A stretch of 52,307 nt of DNA from Glycomyces luteolus (GTDB lineage Bacteria; Actinomycetota; Actinomycetes; Mycobacteriales; Micromonosporaceae), in contig NZ_JAPZVP010000004.1 of the NCBI RefSeq assembly GCF_027622875.1, forward strand, positions 297,220-349,526. The letters are read 5' to 3'. Each line of letters begins with the position of its first letter. The stretch's first letter is position 1. The translations under genes and the position numbers were made by a program. Shown piece by piece: positions 7,932 through 16,594 of this stretch. Under the pieces are notes generated by a model. It made no database searches and was not told the origin of the DNA. It saw only the letters and a list, made by a program, of their open reading frames with translations.

Positions 7932-9044
7932 CTATCGGACCACTCCGGTCCCGACCTTGCCCCGCCGGATCGCGTAGGCCAGCGTCGCCGCTCCGAGGGC
8001 CGGACCCCAGAGCCAGAACGGGAACGACCAGACGATGTCGTAGGCGCCCTGGCGGATTCCCGTCGCCGCCATGGGCACTGCCATGAACGTGAACACCGCC
8101 GCCATGATCGCGCCCGGGACGATCGCGATCATCGGCGGCACCGGCCGCCCCTTGACCGCGAACATCCAGAACGGCCAGCGCTCGCCCCAGCGCTGGCTCA
8201 GGCCCAGGCACAGCACGCCGCCGCCGAGCGCGGCGAAGCCGAGCAGCAGGCCCCAGACGCGGGTGGTCAGGTCGAGTTCGTCGCCGAGCGGACCGCCCAT
8301 GTAGGGCCACGGGGTCAGCCAGCTCATGCGGACCAGGCCGTAGGGGAGGGCGCACGCGAAGGCGGTCCAGGCCGCGACCCGGCCCCACTTGGCGGCGTTC
8401 TCAGGGGCGAGCCAGGCGGGGACGGGCTCGCCGTCGCGGCGCCGCAGGAGCAGCTGGAGTGTCAGCGCGGTCCAGATCGCGGCGCCCGCGACGGTCCAGA
8501 CCTGGGCGAAGAGGTAGCCGCTCATCGCCGCGATCGTGCCGCCGAGGTCCGCCGCGAATGCGCCTACGGCGGCGTAGTCGACGACTCCGGTGACGCCGAG
8601 GCCGACGACGACCGCCGCGATCGCGGCGGCGGTGACCATGCGCGCGATCGTGCCGCGCGCCAGCAGGACCGGGACGACGACGGCCGCGATCGGGATCAGG
8701 AAGGCGGCCAGGTACCCGGCGAACGAGATCGGTGTGATGGTGGTGAGCAGCAGCCCGAAGACCGCCGCGTAGAGCGCGGTGAGCGGCCACAGGCTCGGCC
8801 GGGCCCTGGCGATGAGGAGCCCGCCGATGCCGGCGGCGATGAGCGCGGCCGGCGCCGTCCAGTCGGGAACCGCTGCGGGGAGCGGGATCGTGGGGTCGTA
8901 GAGGTCGTGCGCGTAGGGGCCGTGCTCGGGGTCGAGGAGCTGCCAGAGCCCGATCGGGAGGGCCAGGAGCGACCAGAGGAAGGCGGCGATCGCGGTCAGT
9001 CGCGAGAGGCGGGTGGGCCGGGGGAGCGGCGTTGTCGTTGTCAT
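7932..9044 (-). CDS. Polytopic membrane protein of unknown function
   Basis: This 370-residue protein has nine to ten predicted membrane helices and short loops. The N-terminal 15 residues are a Thr/Pro/Arg-rich cytoplasmic leader, and the first extracytoplasmic loop is DPEHGPYAHDLYDPTIPLP. A central loop (LRRRDGEPVPAWLAPENAAKWGR, at about 205-227) is charged and probably cytoplasmic. I do not recognise the family and see no catalytic motif. It ends 88 nt upstream of the PfkB start on the same strand, but the PfkB promoter lies between them, so they are probably separate units. The ATG at 9044 has no clear ribosome-binding site. Confidence 0.78.
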   Translation of the reverse strand: MTTTTPLPRPTRLSRLTAIAAFLWSLLALPIGLWQLLDPEHGPYAHDLYDPTIPLPAAVPDWTAPAALIAAGIGGLLIARARPSLWPLTALYAAVFGLLLTTITPISFAGYLAAFLIPIAAVVVPVLLARGTIARMVTAAAIAAVVVGLGVTGVVDYAAVGAFAADLGGTIAAMSGYLFAQVWTVAGAAIWTALTLQLLLRRRDGEPVPAWLAPENAAKWGRVAAWTAFACALPYGLVRMSWLTPWPYMGGPLGDELDLTTRVWGLLLGFAALGGGVLCLGLSQRWGERWPFWMFAVKGRPVPPMIAIVPGAIMAAVFTFMAVPMAATGIRQGAYDIVWSFPFWLWGPALGAATLAYAIRRGKVGTGVVR

Positions 9045-9356
9045 GCGTTCAGATTCGCGGTTTCGGAGGCTCGTTTCCTCCCGCGCGGGGGCGACCGCGC
9101 TCCCCTCACAGGGGCGTCCGTGCTCCCCCGGGCGGGGGAACCGCCGGGAAACGTTGGGCGGGGACGACTCTGGGCTGCAACACGGGCGACCTGCGATTGC
9201 AATACCTGTTCGAGAAGGTCACGGACGCATCACAAACAGGATCGGGTGTGGTCACGACACATGTCATCACCACCACCACTGCCATAGTGTGTAACTCGGA
9301 TCACGCAACCTCCAATATCTCCTGCTGGTCCTCTCGAACAGAAACTAGGAGCAACC
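9045..9356. other. Intergenic region upstream of two divergent genes
   Basis: These 312 bases separate the membrane protein (-) from the binding-protein gene (+). They contain a short G/C-rich hairpin-like stretch near 9121-9140 and an AT-richer part from about 9190. CATAGT (9283-9288) is a weak -10 candidate for the downstream gene without a matching -35. I see no coding potential. Confidence 0.5.
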
Positions 9357-10598
9357 ATGTCTCGCTTTCCCCGAGCACTGCTGGCGGTCGCCACAGCGGG
9401 TATCACAGCGCTCTCGCTCACCGCATGCGGCGAAGATTCAGGATCAGGCGGCACTGACTGCGAAAGCGACGGCTTGAAGATCGGCACGATCCTGCCGCAG
9501 ACCGGTTCGCTCGCGTTCCTCGGCCCGCCGGAGTTCGCGGGCGTCGACCTCGCCATCCAGGAGATCAACGAGGCCGGCGGCGTGCTCGGCTGCGACGCCA
9601 CCGTCATCCACCAGGACTCGGGCGACACCACCTCGGAGATCGCGAGCCAGTCCGCCGACGCGCTCATCCGCCAGGGCGTCCACACCGTGATCGGCGCCGC
9701 CTCCTCCAGCGTGTCGCTCAGCTTCATCGACAAGCTCTACCAGGAGGGGATCGTCCAGATCTCGCCGGCGAACACCTCGCCCGAGTTCACCACGTACGCG
9801 AACGGCGACTACTACTTCCGCACCGCGCCCTCGGACGTCCTCCAGGGCCGCGTCCTGGCCGACACGATCATCGCCGACGGCCACGAGAAGATCGCCATCC
9901 TGGCCCTCCAGGACTCCTACGGCACCGGCCTCGCCGACGCCGTGGAGCAGAACTTCACGGACTTCGGCGGCACCGTCGTCGAGAAGATCGTGTACGACCC
10001 GTCCGCGACCGAGTTCTCGGCCGAGGTCGGGAAGGTCGCCGACTCCGGCGCCGACGCGGTCGTCCTCATCACCTTCAACGAGATCGTGAACCTGGCCCCG
10101 GCCCTCGCCGAAGAGAACATGAGCGCGCAGGACCTCGGCTGGTACCTCGTCGACGGCAACCTCTCCAACTACGGCGAGCAGTTCCCCGCGGGCTTCATGG
10201 AGGGCGCCAAGGGCACCTACCCGGGCGCCGACACCGCCGGCATCCAGGAGCGCCTCCTCGAGGTGGACCCGGAGCTCGTCGACTTCACGTACGGCCCCGA
10301 GTCCTACGACGCCACCGTGCTCGCGGCCCTCGCCGCGCTCCAGGGCGGCAAGGTCGACTCCGAGACCATCAAGGACAACCTGATCGACGTCAGCCGCGAG
10401 GGCACCAAGTGCAACGGCTACACCGAATGCGCCAAGCTGCTGGAGGACGGCGAGGACATCGACTACGAGGGCTACTCCGGCCCCATCGAGTTCTCGCCTG
10501 AAGGCGACGTCACCGCCGCGACCATCGGCGTCTTCCAGTACCAGGCCGACAACACCTTCGTGAACCTCGAGTACCGCTTCGGCGACCTCGAAGAGTAG
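9357..10598 (+). CDS. Branched-chain amino-acid ABC transporter substrate-binding lipoprotein
   Basis: This 413-residue type I periplasmic-binding-fold protein delivers its ligand to the membrane permease. A signal peptide ends with lipobox SLTAC (lipidated Cys24), followed by an acidic/Gly linker. The LivJ/LivK-type ligand domain begins at LKIGTILPQTGSLAFLGPPEFAGVDLA and continues through QDSGDTTSEIASQSADALI and NTSPEFTTYANGDYYFRTAPSD, where Ser/Thr residues contact the amino-acid backbone in this family. AGGAG lies 6 nt before the ATG. It is convergent with, not upstream of, livHMGF and shares a terminator with it. The ligand could be leucine/isoleucine/valine or another amide or amino acid. 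Confidence 0.9.
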   Translation: MSRFPRALLAVATAGITALSLTACGEDSGSGGTDCESDGLKIGTILPQTGSLAFLGPPEFAGVDLAIQEINEAGGVLGCDATVIHQDSGDTTSEIASQSADALIRQGVHTVIGAASSSVSLSFIDKLYQEGIVQISPANTSPEFTTYANGDYYFRTAPSDVLQGRVLADTIIADGHEKIAILALQDSYGTGLADAVEQNFTDFGGTVVEKIVYDPSATEFSAEVGKVADSGADAVVLITFNEIVNLAPALAEENMSAQDLGWYLVDGNLSNYGEQFPAGFMEGAKGTYPGADTAGIQERLLEVDPELVDFTYGPESYDATVLAALAALQGGKVDSETIKDNLIDVSREGTKCNGYTECAKLLEDGEDIDYEGYSGPIEFSPEGDVTAATIGVFQYQADNTFVNLEYRFGDLEE

Positions 10599-10620
10599 AG
10601 CACCGGTTTCCTTCTGAAAC

Positions 10621-10661
10621 GGCGATGCCCCCGGGGACCACAGGACCCCGGGGGCATCGCC
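10621..10661. terminator. Bidirectional terminator between binding protein and livF
   Basis: GGCGATGCCCCCGGGG (10621-10636) pairs perfectly over 16 bp with CCCCGGGGGCATCGCC (10646-10661) around a 9-nt loop. It lies between two convergent genes of the same transport system. Confidence 0.85.
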
Positions 10662-10672
10662 TTATCCGTGTT

Positions 10673-11509
10673 CTAGCGAGCCTTCCCCAGCGTGCCCAGG
10701 TACAGCTCGACCACCTTCGGATCGTCGATCAGGCTCTCGCCCGGACCGGTGTAGGCGCTGCGGCCCTGGTCCAGCACGTAGCCCCGGTCGCAGATCTGGA
10801 GGCATCGCCGGGCGTTCTGCTCGACCATGACCACCGTGACACCGGTCTGGTTGATCTGCTTGGTGTTGAAGAAGACCTCGTCCTGCATCGCCGGGGACAG
10901 CCCCGCCGACGGCTCGTCGAGCAGCAGCACCGTCGGCTCCATCATGAGCGCCCGGCCCATCGCCACCATCTGCCGCTCGCCGCCCGAGAGCGAACCGGCC
11001 CGCTGCGCGCGCCGCTCGCCCAGGATCGGGAACAGGTCCGTCACGAAGTCGAACCGCGCCTTGAACGCCTTGGGCCGCAGGAACACCCCCATCTCGAGGT
11101 TCTCCTCGACCGTGAGCGCCGCGAACACGTTGTTCGTCTGCGGCACGAAGCCGACCCCCAGCGGCACCAGCTGGTGCGCCCTCCGGTTCGTGATGTCCTG
11201 GCCCCGCAGGGTCACCTTGCCGGAGGTGATGCCCACCAGCCCGAACATCGCCTTCAGCAGCGTCGACTTCCCGGCCCCGTTCGGGCCGATGATGCCCACC
11301 AGCTCGCCTTCGTTCGCGTACAGGTCCGTGCCGTTGAGGATCGACACGCCGGGCAGGTACCCGGCCGTCACCTCGTCGGCGCGCAGCAGCGCCTCCTGCG
11401 AGGCCGCCAGGTGCCCCTCGCGGGAGCACACCTCGGTGTCCGACTCGGGCACGTCCTCCAGGGGCACGCCCGTCGGCCCGATGCCGACCGCAGTCTCGTT
11501 GTCGCTCAT
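10673..11509 (-). CDS. livF: Branched-chain amino-acid ABC transporter ATPase LivF
   Basis: This is one of the two cytoplasmic ATPases that energise the Liv importer. The 278 residues contain Walker A GPNGAGKST, a Q-loop in GFVPQTNNVF, signature SLSGGERQMV, Walker B VLLLDEPSAG, and an H-loop replaced by the VEQN motif characteristic of LivF. Residues 1-42 form an acidic extension not usual in LivF. The ATG at 11509 was chosen because TAGGAG lies 5-6 nt before it; the longer open frame runs antisense into livG. It is the last gene of livHMGF, 8 nt after livG. Confidence 0.92.
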   Translation of the reverse strand: MSDNETAVGIGPTGVPLEDVPESDTEVCSREGHLAASQEALLRADEVTAGYLPGVSILNGTDLYANEGELVGIIGPNGAGKSTLLKAMFGLVGITSGKVTLRGQDITNRRAHQLVPLGVGFVPQTNNVFAALTVEENLEMGVFLRPKAFKARFDFVTDLFPILGERRAQRAGSLSGGERQMVAMGRALMMEPTVLLLDEPSAGLSPAMQDEVFFNTKQINQTGVTVVMVEQNARRCLQICDRGYVLDQGRSAYTGPGESLIDDPKVVELYLGTLGKAR

Positions 11510-11517
11510 GTCGTCTC

Positions 11518-12414
11518 CTAACGCTGAGCCGCGTCGTGGTGGGCGCCCAGGTACGCGTCGATGACCCGCCGGTCCGCCGAGATCTGGTCCGGCGTGCCCT
11601 CGGTGATCAGCTGCCCGGCCGCCATCACGGCGACCCAGTCCGCGATCTCGTGCACCATGTCCATGTCGTGCTCCACGAACAGGACCGTCATCCCTTCCTC
11701 GCGCAGGTCCTTGATGTGCTCCAGCAGCGACTGCTTCAAAGCCGGGTTCACCCCGGCCATCGGCTCGTCGAGCATGACCATCTTCGGATTGAGCATGAGC
11801 GCCCTGGCCATCTCGAGGAGCTTGCGCTGGCCGCCGGAGAGCTCTCCGGCGTAGTCCTCGCGCTTGTCGATGAGCTTGAACCGCTCGAGCAGCTCCATGG
11901 CCTTGGCGCGGTTCGCGGCCTCCTGGGCCTTCCACACGGGAGGGATCAGGCCGGCCCAGAACCGCTCGCCGACCTGGTTCGCGGCGCCGATGAGCATGTT
12001 GTCCATGACGGTCATGCGGGTGAGCGCCTTCGTCAGCTGGAACGTGCGGACCATGCCCGCCCGGGCCACCTGGTAGGAGCGCATCCGGTCGGCGCGGCGG
12101 CCGTCGAACACCCACTCGCCCCGGCTCGGCCGGTCGAAGCCGGTGAGCAGGTTGAAGAACGTGGTCTTGCCCGCGCCGTTCGGCCCGATGAGGGCCGTGA
12201 TGGTGCCCCGCTGGACCTCCAGGTGCTGCACGTCGACGGCGACGAGGCCCCCGAAGGCGCGGCGCACGCCGGTGGCCTTCAGGATCGGATCCTGTTTGGG
12301 CGCACCGGGTTCGGGCGGCACGTCCGCGAGGGACGCGCGCGCCGCGGTGATGCCCGCTCTGGCGTTGCCCACCGGCGCTTCCGGTTCGGTCTCTGGCTGC
12401 GCTTCATCGGACAT
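11518..12414 (-). CDS. livG: Branched-chain amino-acid ABC transporter ATPase LivG
   Basis: This is the second ATPase of the importer. The 298 residues include Walker A GPNGAGKTTFFN, the LivG-type GMVRTFQLTK Q-loop, signature ELSGGQRKLLE, Walker B VMLDEPMAGVNP and H-loop VEHDMDMV. The first 45 residues are a Glu/Pro/Ala-rich extension ahead of the nucleotide-binding domain, matching the extension on LivF. It starts 11 nt inside the end of livM, so the two are translationally coupled. Confidence 0.92.
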   Translation of the reverse strand: MSDEAQPETEPEAPVGNARAGITAARASLADVPPEPGAPKQDPILKATGVRRAFGGLVAVDVQHLEVQRGTITALIGPNGAGKTTFFNLLTGFDRPSRGEWVFDGRRADRMRSYQVARAGMVRTFQLTKALTRMTVMDNMLIGAANQVGERFWAGLIPPVWKAQEAANRAKAMELLERFKLIDKREDYAGELSGGQRKLLEMARALMLNPKMVMLDEPMAGVNPALKQSLLEHIKDLREEGMTVLFVEHDMDMVHEIADWVAVMAAGQLITEGTPDQISADRRVIDAYLGAHHDAAQR

Positions 12415-13447
12415 CGAGCATCAGCTCCCTTCGGTTGCCGAGGATCCCCTGCGGCCGGAAGATCAGCAGCAGGACCATGCCGAGGCCCAGCAGGAAGAAC
12501 ACGAGCGGCCCCACCTGCGTCTGGTTGATGATGTCGGTCGAGATCAGCCCCGAGTTGATCGCCTCGCTCAGGCCCTGCGCGAAGATGTTGTACAGGAACC
12601 AGAACAGGGCCGCCCCGAGCACGGGCCCGAAGAGCCGGGCCGCGCCGCCGAGGATCAGGACGATGTAGAAGTAGAACGTGAAGTCGGTCGAGAACGCGTC
12701 CGGCTGCACGTTGGCGCGGGCGAGCGCGAACACGAACCCGGCGACCGCGCCGATGAGGCCGCCGATGACCAGCGCCTGCATCTTGTACGCGAACACGTTC
12801 TTGCCCAGGCTCCGCACGGCCTCCTCGTCCTCGCGGATGCCCTTGAGGACGCGGCCCCACGGGCTGTGCACGAGCAGGCCGAGGATCCCCAGGAAGATCG
12901 CGATGAGCGCCCAGCCGACGGCCATGACCCACAGGTCGCGGTTGGAGTACTGGAGGTCGAACAGCCCGAAGTCGACGATGAGGCGCCCGCTGTCCATGGA
13001 GATGAAGCCGAGCGTCCAGGTCGCGTCCGGGGGGAACGGGTTGAGTTCGAAGAACGGGTCGGAGAACTCGCGCATGCCGTCCGAGCCGCCGGTGTGCTCG
13101 GCCCAGACGGTGGCCCGGAAGAGCCGCCGCACGATCTCGGCCGCGGCGATCGTGACGATCGCGAGGTAGTCGGCGCGCAGGCGCAGGGTCGGTATGCCCA
13201 TGAGCAGGGCCAGGATGACCGCGGCGCCCAGGCCGATGATGATTCCCAGCCAGAACGGCAGCCCGAAGGCCGCCACTGAGAGCGCGAGGCCGTAGGCCCC
13301 GACCGCGGCGAACGCGGCCTGGCCGAAGTTGAGCAGGCCCGTGTAGCCGAACTGGAGGTTGAGGCCGATGGCCCCGAGGGCGTACACGAGCATCGTCGGC
13401 CCGATGGCCTGCGTGAGCGCCTGGCTGAAGACGAACTGCCAATCCAT
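12404..13447 (-). CDS. livM: Branched-chain amino-acid ABC transporter permease LivM
   Basis: This is one of the two membrane subunits forming the translocation path. The 347-residue protein has the hallmark LNLQFGYTGLLNFGQAAFAAVGAY near the N terminus and the cytoplasmic coupling segment SPWGRVLKGIREDEEAVRSLGKN (about residues 198-220), with roughly nine helices. A loop at about 119-148 (FSDPFFELNPFPPDATWTL) is longer than I expect and probably extracytoplasmic. It starts 9 nt downstream of livH and overlaps livG. Confidence 0.92.
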   Translation of the reverse strand: MDWQFVFSQALTQAIGPTMLVYALGAIGLNLQFGYTGLLNFGQAAFAAVGAYGLALSVAAFGLPFWLGIIIGLGAAVILALLMGIPTLRLRADYLAIVTIAAAEIVRRLFRATVWAEHTGGSDGMREFSDPFFELNPFPPDATWTLGFISMDSGRLIVDFGLFDLQYSNRDLWVMAVGWALIAIFLGILGLLVHSPWGRVLKGIREDEEAVRSLGKNVFAYKMQALVIGGLIGAVAGFVFALARANVQPDAFSTDFTFYFYIVLILGGAARLFGPVLGAALFWFLYNIFAQGLSEAINSGLISTDIINQTQVGPLVFFLLGLGMVLLLIFRPQGILGNRRELMLDVR

Positions 13448-13456
13448 TTCGCTCTC

Positions 13457-14836
13457 CTAGCCGATTCTCTCGCGGCGGCCGAGGATGCCCTGCGGCCGGG
13501 TGAGCATGATGATGATGAGGACGGCGAGCGCGCCGACGTACTTCAGCTCGGGCGCGATCACGAGGGTCGACATCTGCACGAACACGCCGATGAGCATCGC
13601 GCCGACGAACGCGCCGAACGCGGTGCCGAGCCCGCCGAGGACGACCGCGGCGAACACCATGAGGAGCAGGTGCTGGCCCATGTCGAACTTGACGCCGTCG
13701 CTGATCGAGAGGAACACGCCGGACATGGCCGCGAGCCCGCCGCCGATGGTCCACACCAGGCGCACGACCTGGGTCACGTTGATGCCGGTGGAGGCCGCGA
13801 GCGACGGGTTGTCGGCGACGGCCCTGGTGGCCTTGCCGAGCCGGGTGTAGACGAGGGCGAGGCCGACGGCGATGCACACGCCGAGCGCGATCAGGCCGGT
13901 CACGACCTCCTTGGGGGCGATCACGAGCCAGCCGAAGTCCCAGGGCTGCTGGCCCACGTACTCGTCGTAGCGCTTGCGTTCGCCGCCGAAGAAGAAGAGC
14001 GTCGCGAAGCGGATGAGCAGGGCCACGCCGATCGAGATGATCATCATCGAGACGAGGCCGGTGCCGCGTTTGAACAGCCGCGACCACAGGCCCCAGTCCT
14101 GGACCCAGCCGAAGGCGGCGCCGAGGAGGACCGCAGCGATCGCCGCGACCCATACGGGGAGCCCGAAGGTGAGGTTGAACAGGAGGGCCATGACCCCGCC
14201 GAAGGTGACGAGGTCGCCGTGGGCGAAGTTGGTGAGTCCGGTGGTGCCGAAGACCATCGAGAGTCCGACGGCCGCGAGGGCGATCATCAGGCCGAAGTGG
14301 AGGCCGGAGACCAGGAGGCTGGCGGCGCGGGTGGCGCCGCCCTCGTCCTCGATCTCGCCGAGGTTCTCGCCGTTCTCCGCGGCTTCAGGGTCGGCGGTCG
14401 ACTCGCCGCCGGTCTCGCCGGACTCTTCGCCGGAGGTGGAGGGCTCGTCCCCGCCGGGGTCTGTACCGCCGACGACCTGTGTGTCGAGTGGGAACAGCAC
14501 GGTCCGGTCGGAACTGATGGTGACTTCGAGTTCCGGCTTGCCGTTGCGCACGACCAGGCCGTCGGGGAGGGTGGACTCGTCCAGGGTGACGAGGTAGTCC
14601 CCGCCGGCGTCGAGCGGTACGGCCCAGGTGCCGTCCTCGGCGCTCTGGACCGTCGCGATCTCGGTGCCCGCCGCGTCGGCGACGGTGATCGAGACCCCCG
14701 CGACCGGTTCGTCCTGCTGGTTCTCCAGCGTGCCGTGGACGCCGAAGGCGTCCTGGGCGGTGGCGCTGCTGTTCACCCCCAACCCCAGCAACAGGCCGGC
14801 GAACGCAGCCGACAGCAACAACACTGCACGTCTCAA
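13457..14836 (-). CDS. livH: LivH permease fused to a secreted beta-sandwich domain
   Basis: This is the second membrane subunit of the importer, with an unusual N terminus. From the proposed TTG start (14836, preceded by GAGGGGG) the 459 residues contain a signal peptide (1-27, cleavage after SATA), a carboxypeptidase-regulatory/Ig-like beta domain (about 32-117, with VAGVSITVADAAGTEIATV and SAEDGTWAVPL), an acidic Gly/Ser/Glu/Pro linker (118-168), then the LivH permease (about 170-459) with MVFGTTGLTNFAHGD and TRLGKATRAVADNPSLAAS. The permease part alone has normal LivH length. A frame open to 15058 upstream has no plausible start signal. It is the first gene of livHMGF. Confidence 0.88.
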   Translation of the reverse strand: MRRAVLLLSAAFAGLLLGLGVNSSATAQDAFGVHGTLENQQDEPVAGVSITVADAAGTEIATVQSAEDGTWAVPLDAGGDYLVTLDESTLPDGLVVRNGKPELEVTISSDRTVLFPLDTQVVGGTDPGGDEPSTSGEESGETGGESTADPEAAENGENLGEIEDEGGATRAASLLVSGLHFGLMIALAAVGLSMVFGTTGLTNFAHGDLVTFGGVMALLFNLTFGLPVWVAAIAAVLLGAAFGWVQDWGLWSRLFKRGTGLVSMMIISIGVALLIRFATLFFFGGERKRYDEYVGQQPWDFGWLVIAPKEVVTGLIALGVCIAVGLALVYTRLGKATRAVADNPSLAASTGINVTQVVRLVWTIGGGLAAMSGVFLSISDGVKFDMGQHLLLMVFAAVVLGGLGTAFGAFVGAMLIGVFVQMSTLVIAPELKYVGALAVLIIIMLTRPQGILGRRERIG

Positions 14837-15148
14837 TGGGCCCCCTCGGGAGGTTTGGGCTTCGGAACCCGCGCATCGTGGATTGTTCGAGAAACACGAA
14901 ACGTCGGGAGTGACTCGGATCTTATGGAGAGCTGAGTAACAACTGCAGGTGTCGTTATCGAACCGTTGCAAATGTGGCTCAGATGTTACCGGCGACCACC
15001 TTCGTTGCGTCCTGTTGTTCCCTACGTCCGTTGCGGGCGCATTCGAGACTGATGACATCCGCGCGACGTTCCAGATACCCTTTTCCGCGCCCCGACTTCC
15101 CCTCCGGACACCGCCCGGCCACGCGGTGTGAGAGGATATTGCCCGCTC
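14837..15148. other. Intergenic region between livH and tRNA
   Basis: The 312 bases should contain the livH promoter (minus strand) and the tRNA promoter (plus strand). TAAGAT on the minus strand (top-strand ATCTTA, 14919-14924) is a possible -10 for the liv operon without a convincing -35. I see no coding potential. Confidence 0.45.
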
Positions 15149-15222
15149 GGGGCAGTAGCTCAGCTGGTTAGAGCAGGGGACTCATAATCCCTGGGTCGCG
15201 GGTTCAAGTCCTGCCTGCCCTA
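15149..15222 (+). tRNA. tRNA with CAT anticodon (Met elongator or Ile2)
   Basis: A complete cloverleaf is visible: acceptor GGGGCAG/CTGCCCT (with a terminal G-U), D-stem GCTC/GAGC, anticodon stem GGGGA/TCCCT around loop CTCATAA (anticodon 15183-15185), variable GGGTC, T-arm GCGGG-TTCAAGT-CCTGC and discriminator A. CCA is not encoded. It lacks initiator features. CAT is shared by elongator tRNA-Met and the lysidine-modified tRNA-Ile2, and the anticodon-stem and variable-loop pattern leaves both open. Confidence 0.93.
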
Positions 15223-15229
15223 CAGAGCG

Positions 15230-15254
15230 AAGGCCCCGCGCTTGGCGGGGCCTT
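15230..15254. terminator. Bidirectional terminator after tRNA
   Basis: AAGGCCCCGC pairs with GCGGGGCCTT (10 bp) around GCTTG, between the tRNA (+) and a GNAT gene (-). Confidence 0.8.
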
Positions 15255-15262
15255 CCTTATGC

Positions 15263-15736
15263 TCATGCGCGTCCGGCGGGCTTGCGCAAGTGGACGAGTT
15301 CGACGCCCGGTCCGCCCGGAGCGCGGTGCGATTCGGTGTAGCCGAGGCGCCGGTAGAGGCGCAGATTCGACTCGCTCTTCGCGCCCGTGAACAGCGCGAG
15401 ATGCGCAGTGCCATGCGCCGCAAGGCCTTCGAGGGCCGCGATCAGCCGCGAACCGATGCCGCGGCCCTGCAGGTCAGGGGCCACCACGATCCGGCCCAGA
15501 TGCAGTACGTCGCCTTCCTGGCGCGCCCGTCCCGCGCCCACGATGCGGCCGTTCCAGACCGCCTTCAGGACGTGGACCGCATCGATCTGCGCCGCAACCT
15601 CCTCCACCGTCTCCGTAAGCGGCGGGATGAACGGGTCGCCGTTGAGCTGCGCCTCGCTGACATACGCGGCGCGCGAGAGGGTCAGGATCTCCCCGGCGTC
15701 AGCGGGTTCGGCGGGGGCGATGACGGGTCCGGCCAT
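15263..15736 (-). CDS. GNAT N-acetyltransferase
   Basis: This 157-residue single-domain acetyltransferase has the acetyl-CoA pyrophosphate loop as VVAPDLQGRGIGSRLIAALE at about 85-104 and the C-terminal LFTGAKSESNLRLYRRLGYTE helix-strand typical of small-molecule GNATs. The segment LSRAAYVSEAQLNGDPFIPPL matches the substrate-side helix of this subgroup. The acceptor is unknown. TACGCT on the minus strand (15743-15748) lies 6 nt before the ATG and no Shine-Dalgarno is present, suggesting a leaderless mRNA. Confidence 0.88.
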   Translation of the reverse strand: MAGPVIAPAEPADAGEILTLSRAAYVSEAQLNGDPFIPPLTETVEEVAAQIDAVHVLKAVWNGRIVGAGRARQEGDVLHLGRIVVAPDLQGRGIGSRLIAALEGLAAHGTAHLALFTGAKSESNLRLYRRLGYTESHRAPGGPGVELVHLRKPAGRA

Positions 15737-15813
15737 GGCGGGAGCGTAAACCCGGCCCGGCCCCGGGGCAAGCCCGATCCCGCCGGGCGGGCTTCATGGC
15801 CGGACGCCGGTGC

Positions 15814-16587
15814 CTACCAGGGGACCACTTCGGTGGCGAAGTACTCGTTGCCCTCCTGGAAGAAGCCGCCGTTCGGCCCGTCCGCAGGGAGCAGCGCCAG
15901 CTTCACCGCGGCCTTCGCGGCGTCCTCGGGCTTGCGCCAGCCCTGGTTGCCGTTCAGGTCGGTCGCGGTGTAGCCCGGGGTCATCGCGTTGATCTTGATG
16001 CCGGTGGGCGCCAACTCCTTGGACCAGGACACGGTCAGCATGTTCAGCGCCGACTTCGAAGCGCCGTACGCGCCGCCCTGCATCGCCGCGAACTCGTGGT
16101 CGCCGGTCATGAAGCCGAGCGAGCCGACCTCGCTGGAGACGTTGACGATCCGGCCCGCGTCCGACTTGCGGATGAGCGGCAGGAACGCGTTGGTCACCGA
16201 GACGACCCCGATGACGTTGGTCTCGAACACCTTCCGGGCCGTCGCCACGGTGAGCTCGCTGGTGTTCCAGTCGCCGTCCGCCAGCGCGATACCCGCGTTG
16301 TTGACGAGCACGTCGAGTCGGCCGAACTCGTCCTCGACCCGTTTCGCGGCGGCGGCGACCACGGCCTCGTCGGTCACGTCGAGATACAGGAAGCGGGCGT
16401 CCAGGCCCTCCTCCCGGAGCGCTGCGGCGGCCTGCTCGCCGCGCTCCTGCGAACGCGCGCCGATGAGCACGGTGTGGCCCTCCGCGCCGAGGGCGCGGGC
16501 GATGTGGAATCCGATGCCCTTGTTGGCGCCGGTAATGAGGGAAACACTGTTGCGAGCGGTCTTGGCGGGTGTCTGGTTCTCGTTCAT
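15814..16587 (-). CDS. Short-chain dehydrogenase/reductase (SDR)
   Basis: This is a 257-residue NAD(P)-dependent oxidoreductase with a Rossmann fold. Visible elements are TGANKGIG (19-26), D70 in LYLDVTD, NNAG (96-99), the catalytic serine in NVSSEVG (S151/S152), and Y174-x3-K178 in AYGASKSAL. The arginine pattern after beta-2 (GARSQERG) favours NADP(H). The carbonyl or alcohol substrate is unknown. It is divergent from an XRE/MmyB-type regulator across a short promoter region, a common pairing in actinomycetes, so it is probably that regulator's target (inference). CAGGCT lies 7 nt before the ATG, with TTGCAA 16 nt further up. Confidence 0.9.
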   Translation of the reverse strand: MNENQTPAKTARNSVSLITGANKGIGFHIARALGAEGHTVLIGARSQERGEQAAAALREEGLDARFLYLDVTDEAVVAAAAKRVEDEFGRLDVLVNNAGIALADGDWNTSELTVATARKVFETNVIGVVSVTNAFLPLIRKSDAGRIVNVSSEVGSLGFMTGDHEFAAMQGGAYGASKSALNMLTVSWSKELAPTGIKINAMTPGYTATDLNGNQGWRKPEDAAKAAVKLALLPADGPNGGFFQEGNEYFATEVVPW

Positions 16588-16594
16588 GCCTACG

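Noticed and set aside
12279..14153. 624-codon open frame on the minus strand within livM/livH
   Set aside because: Arg/Pro-rich shadow in another frame of two clearly conserved permeases, with no start signal.
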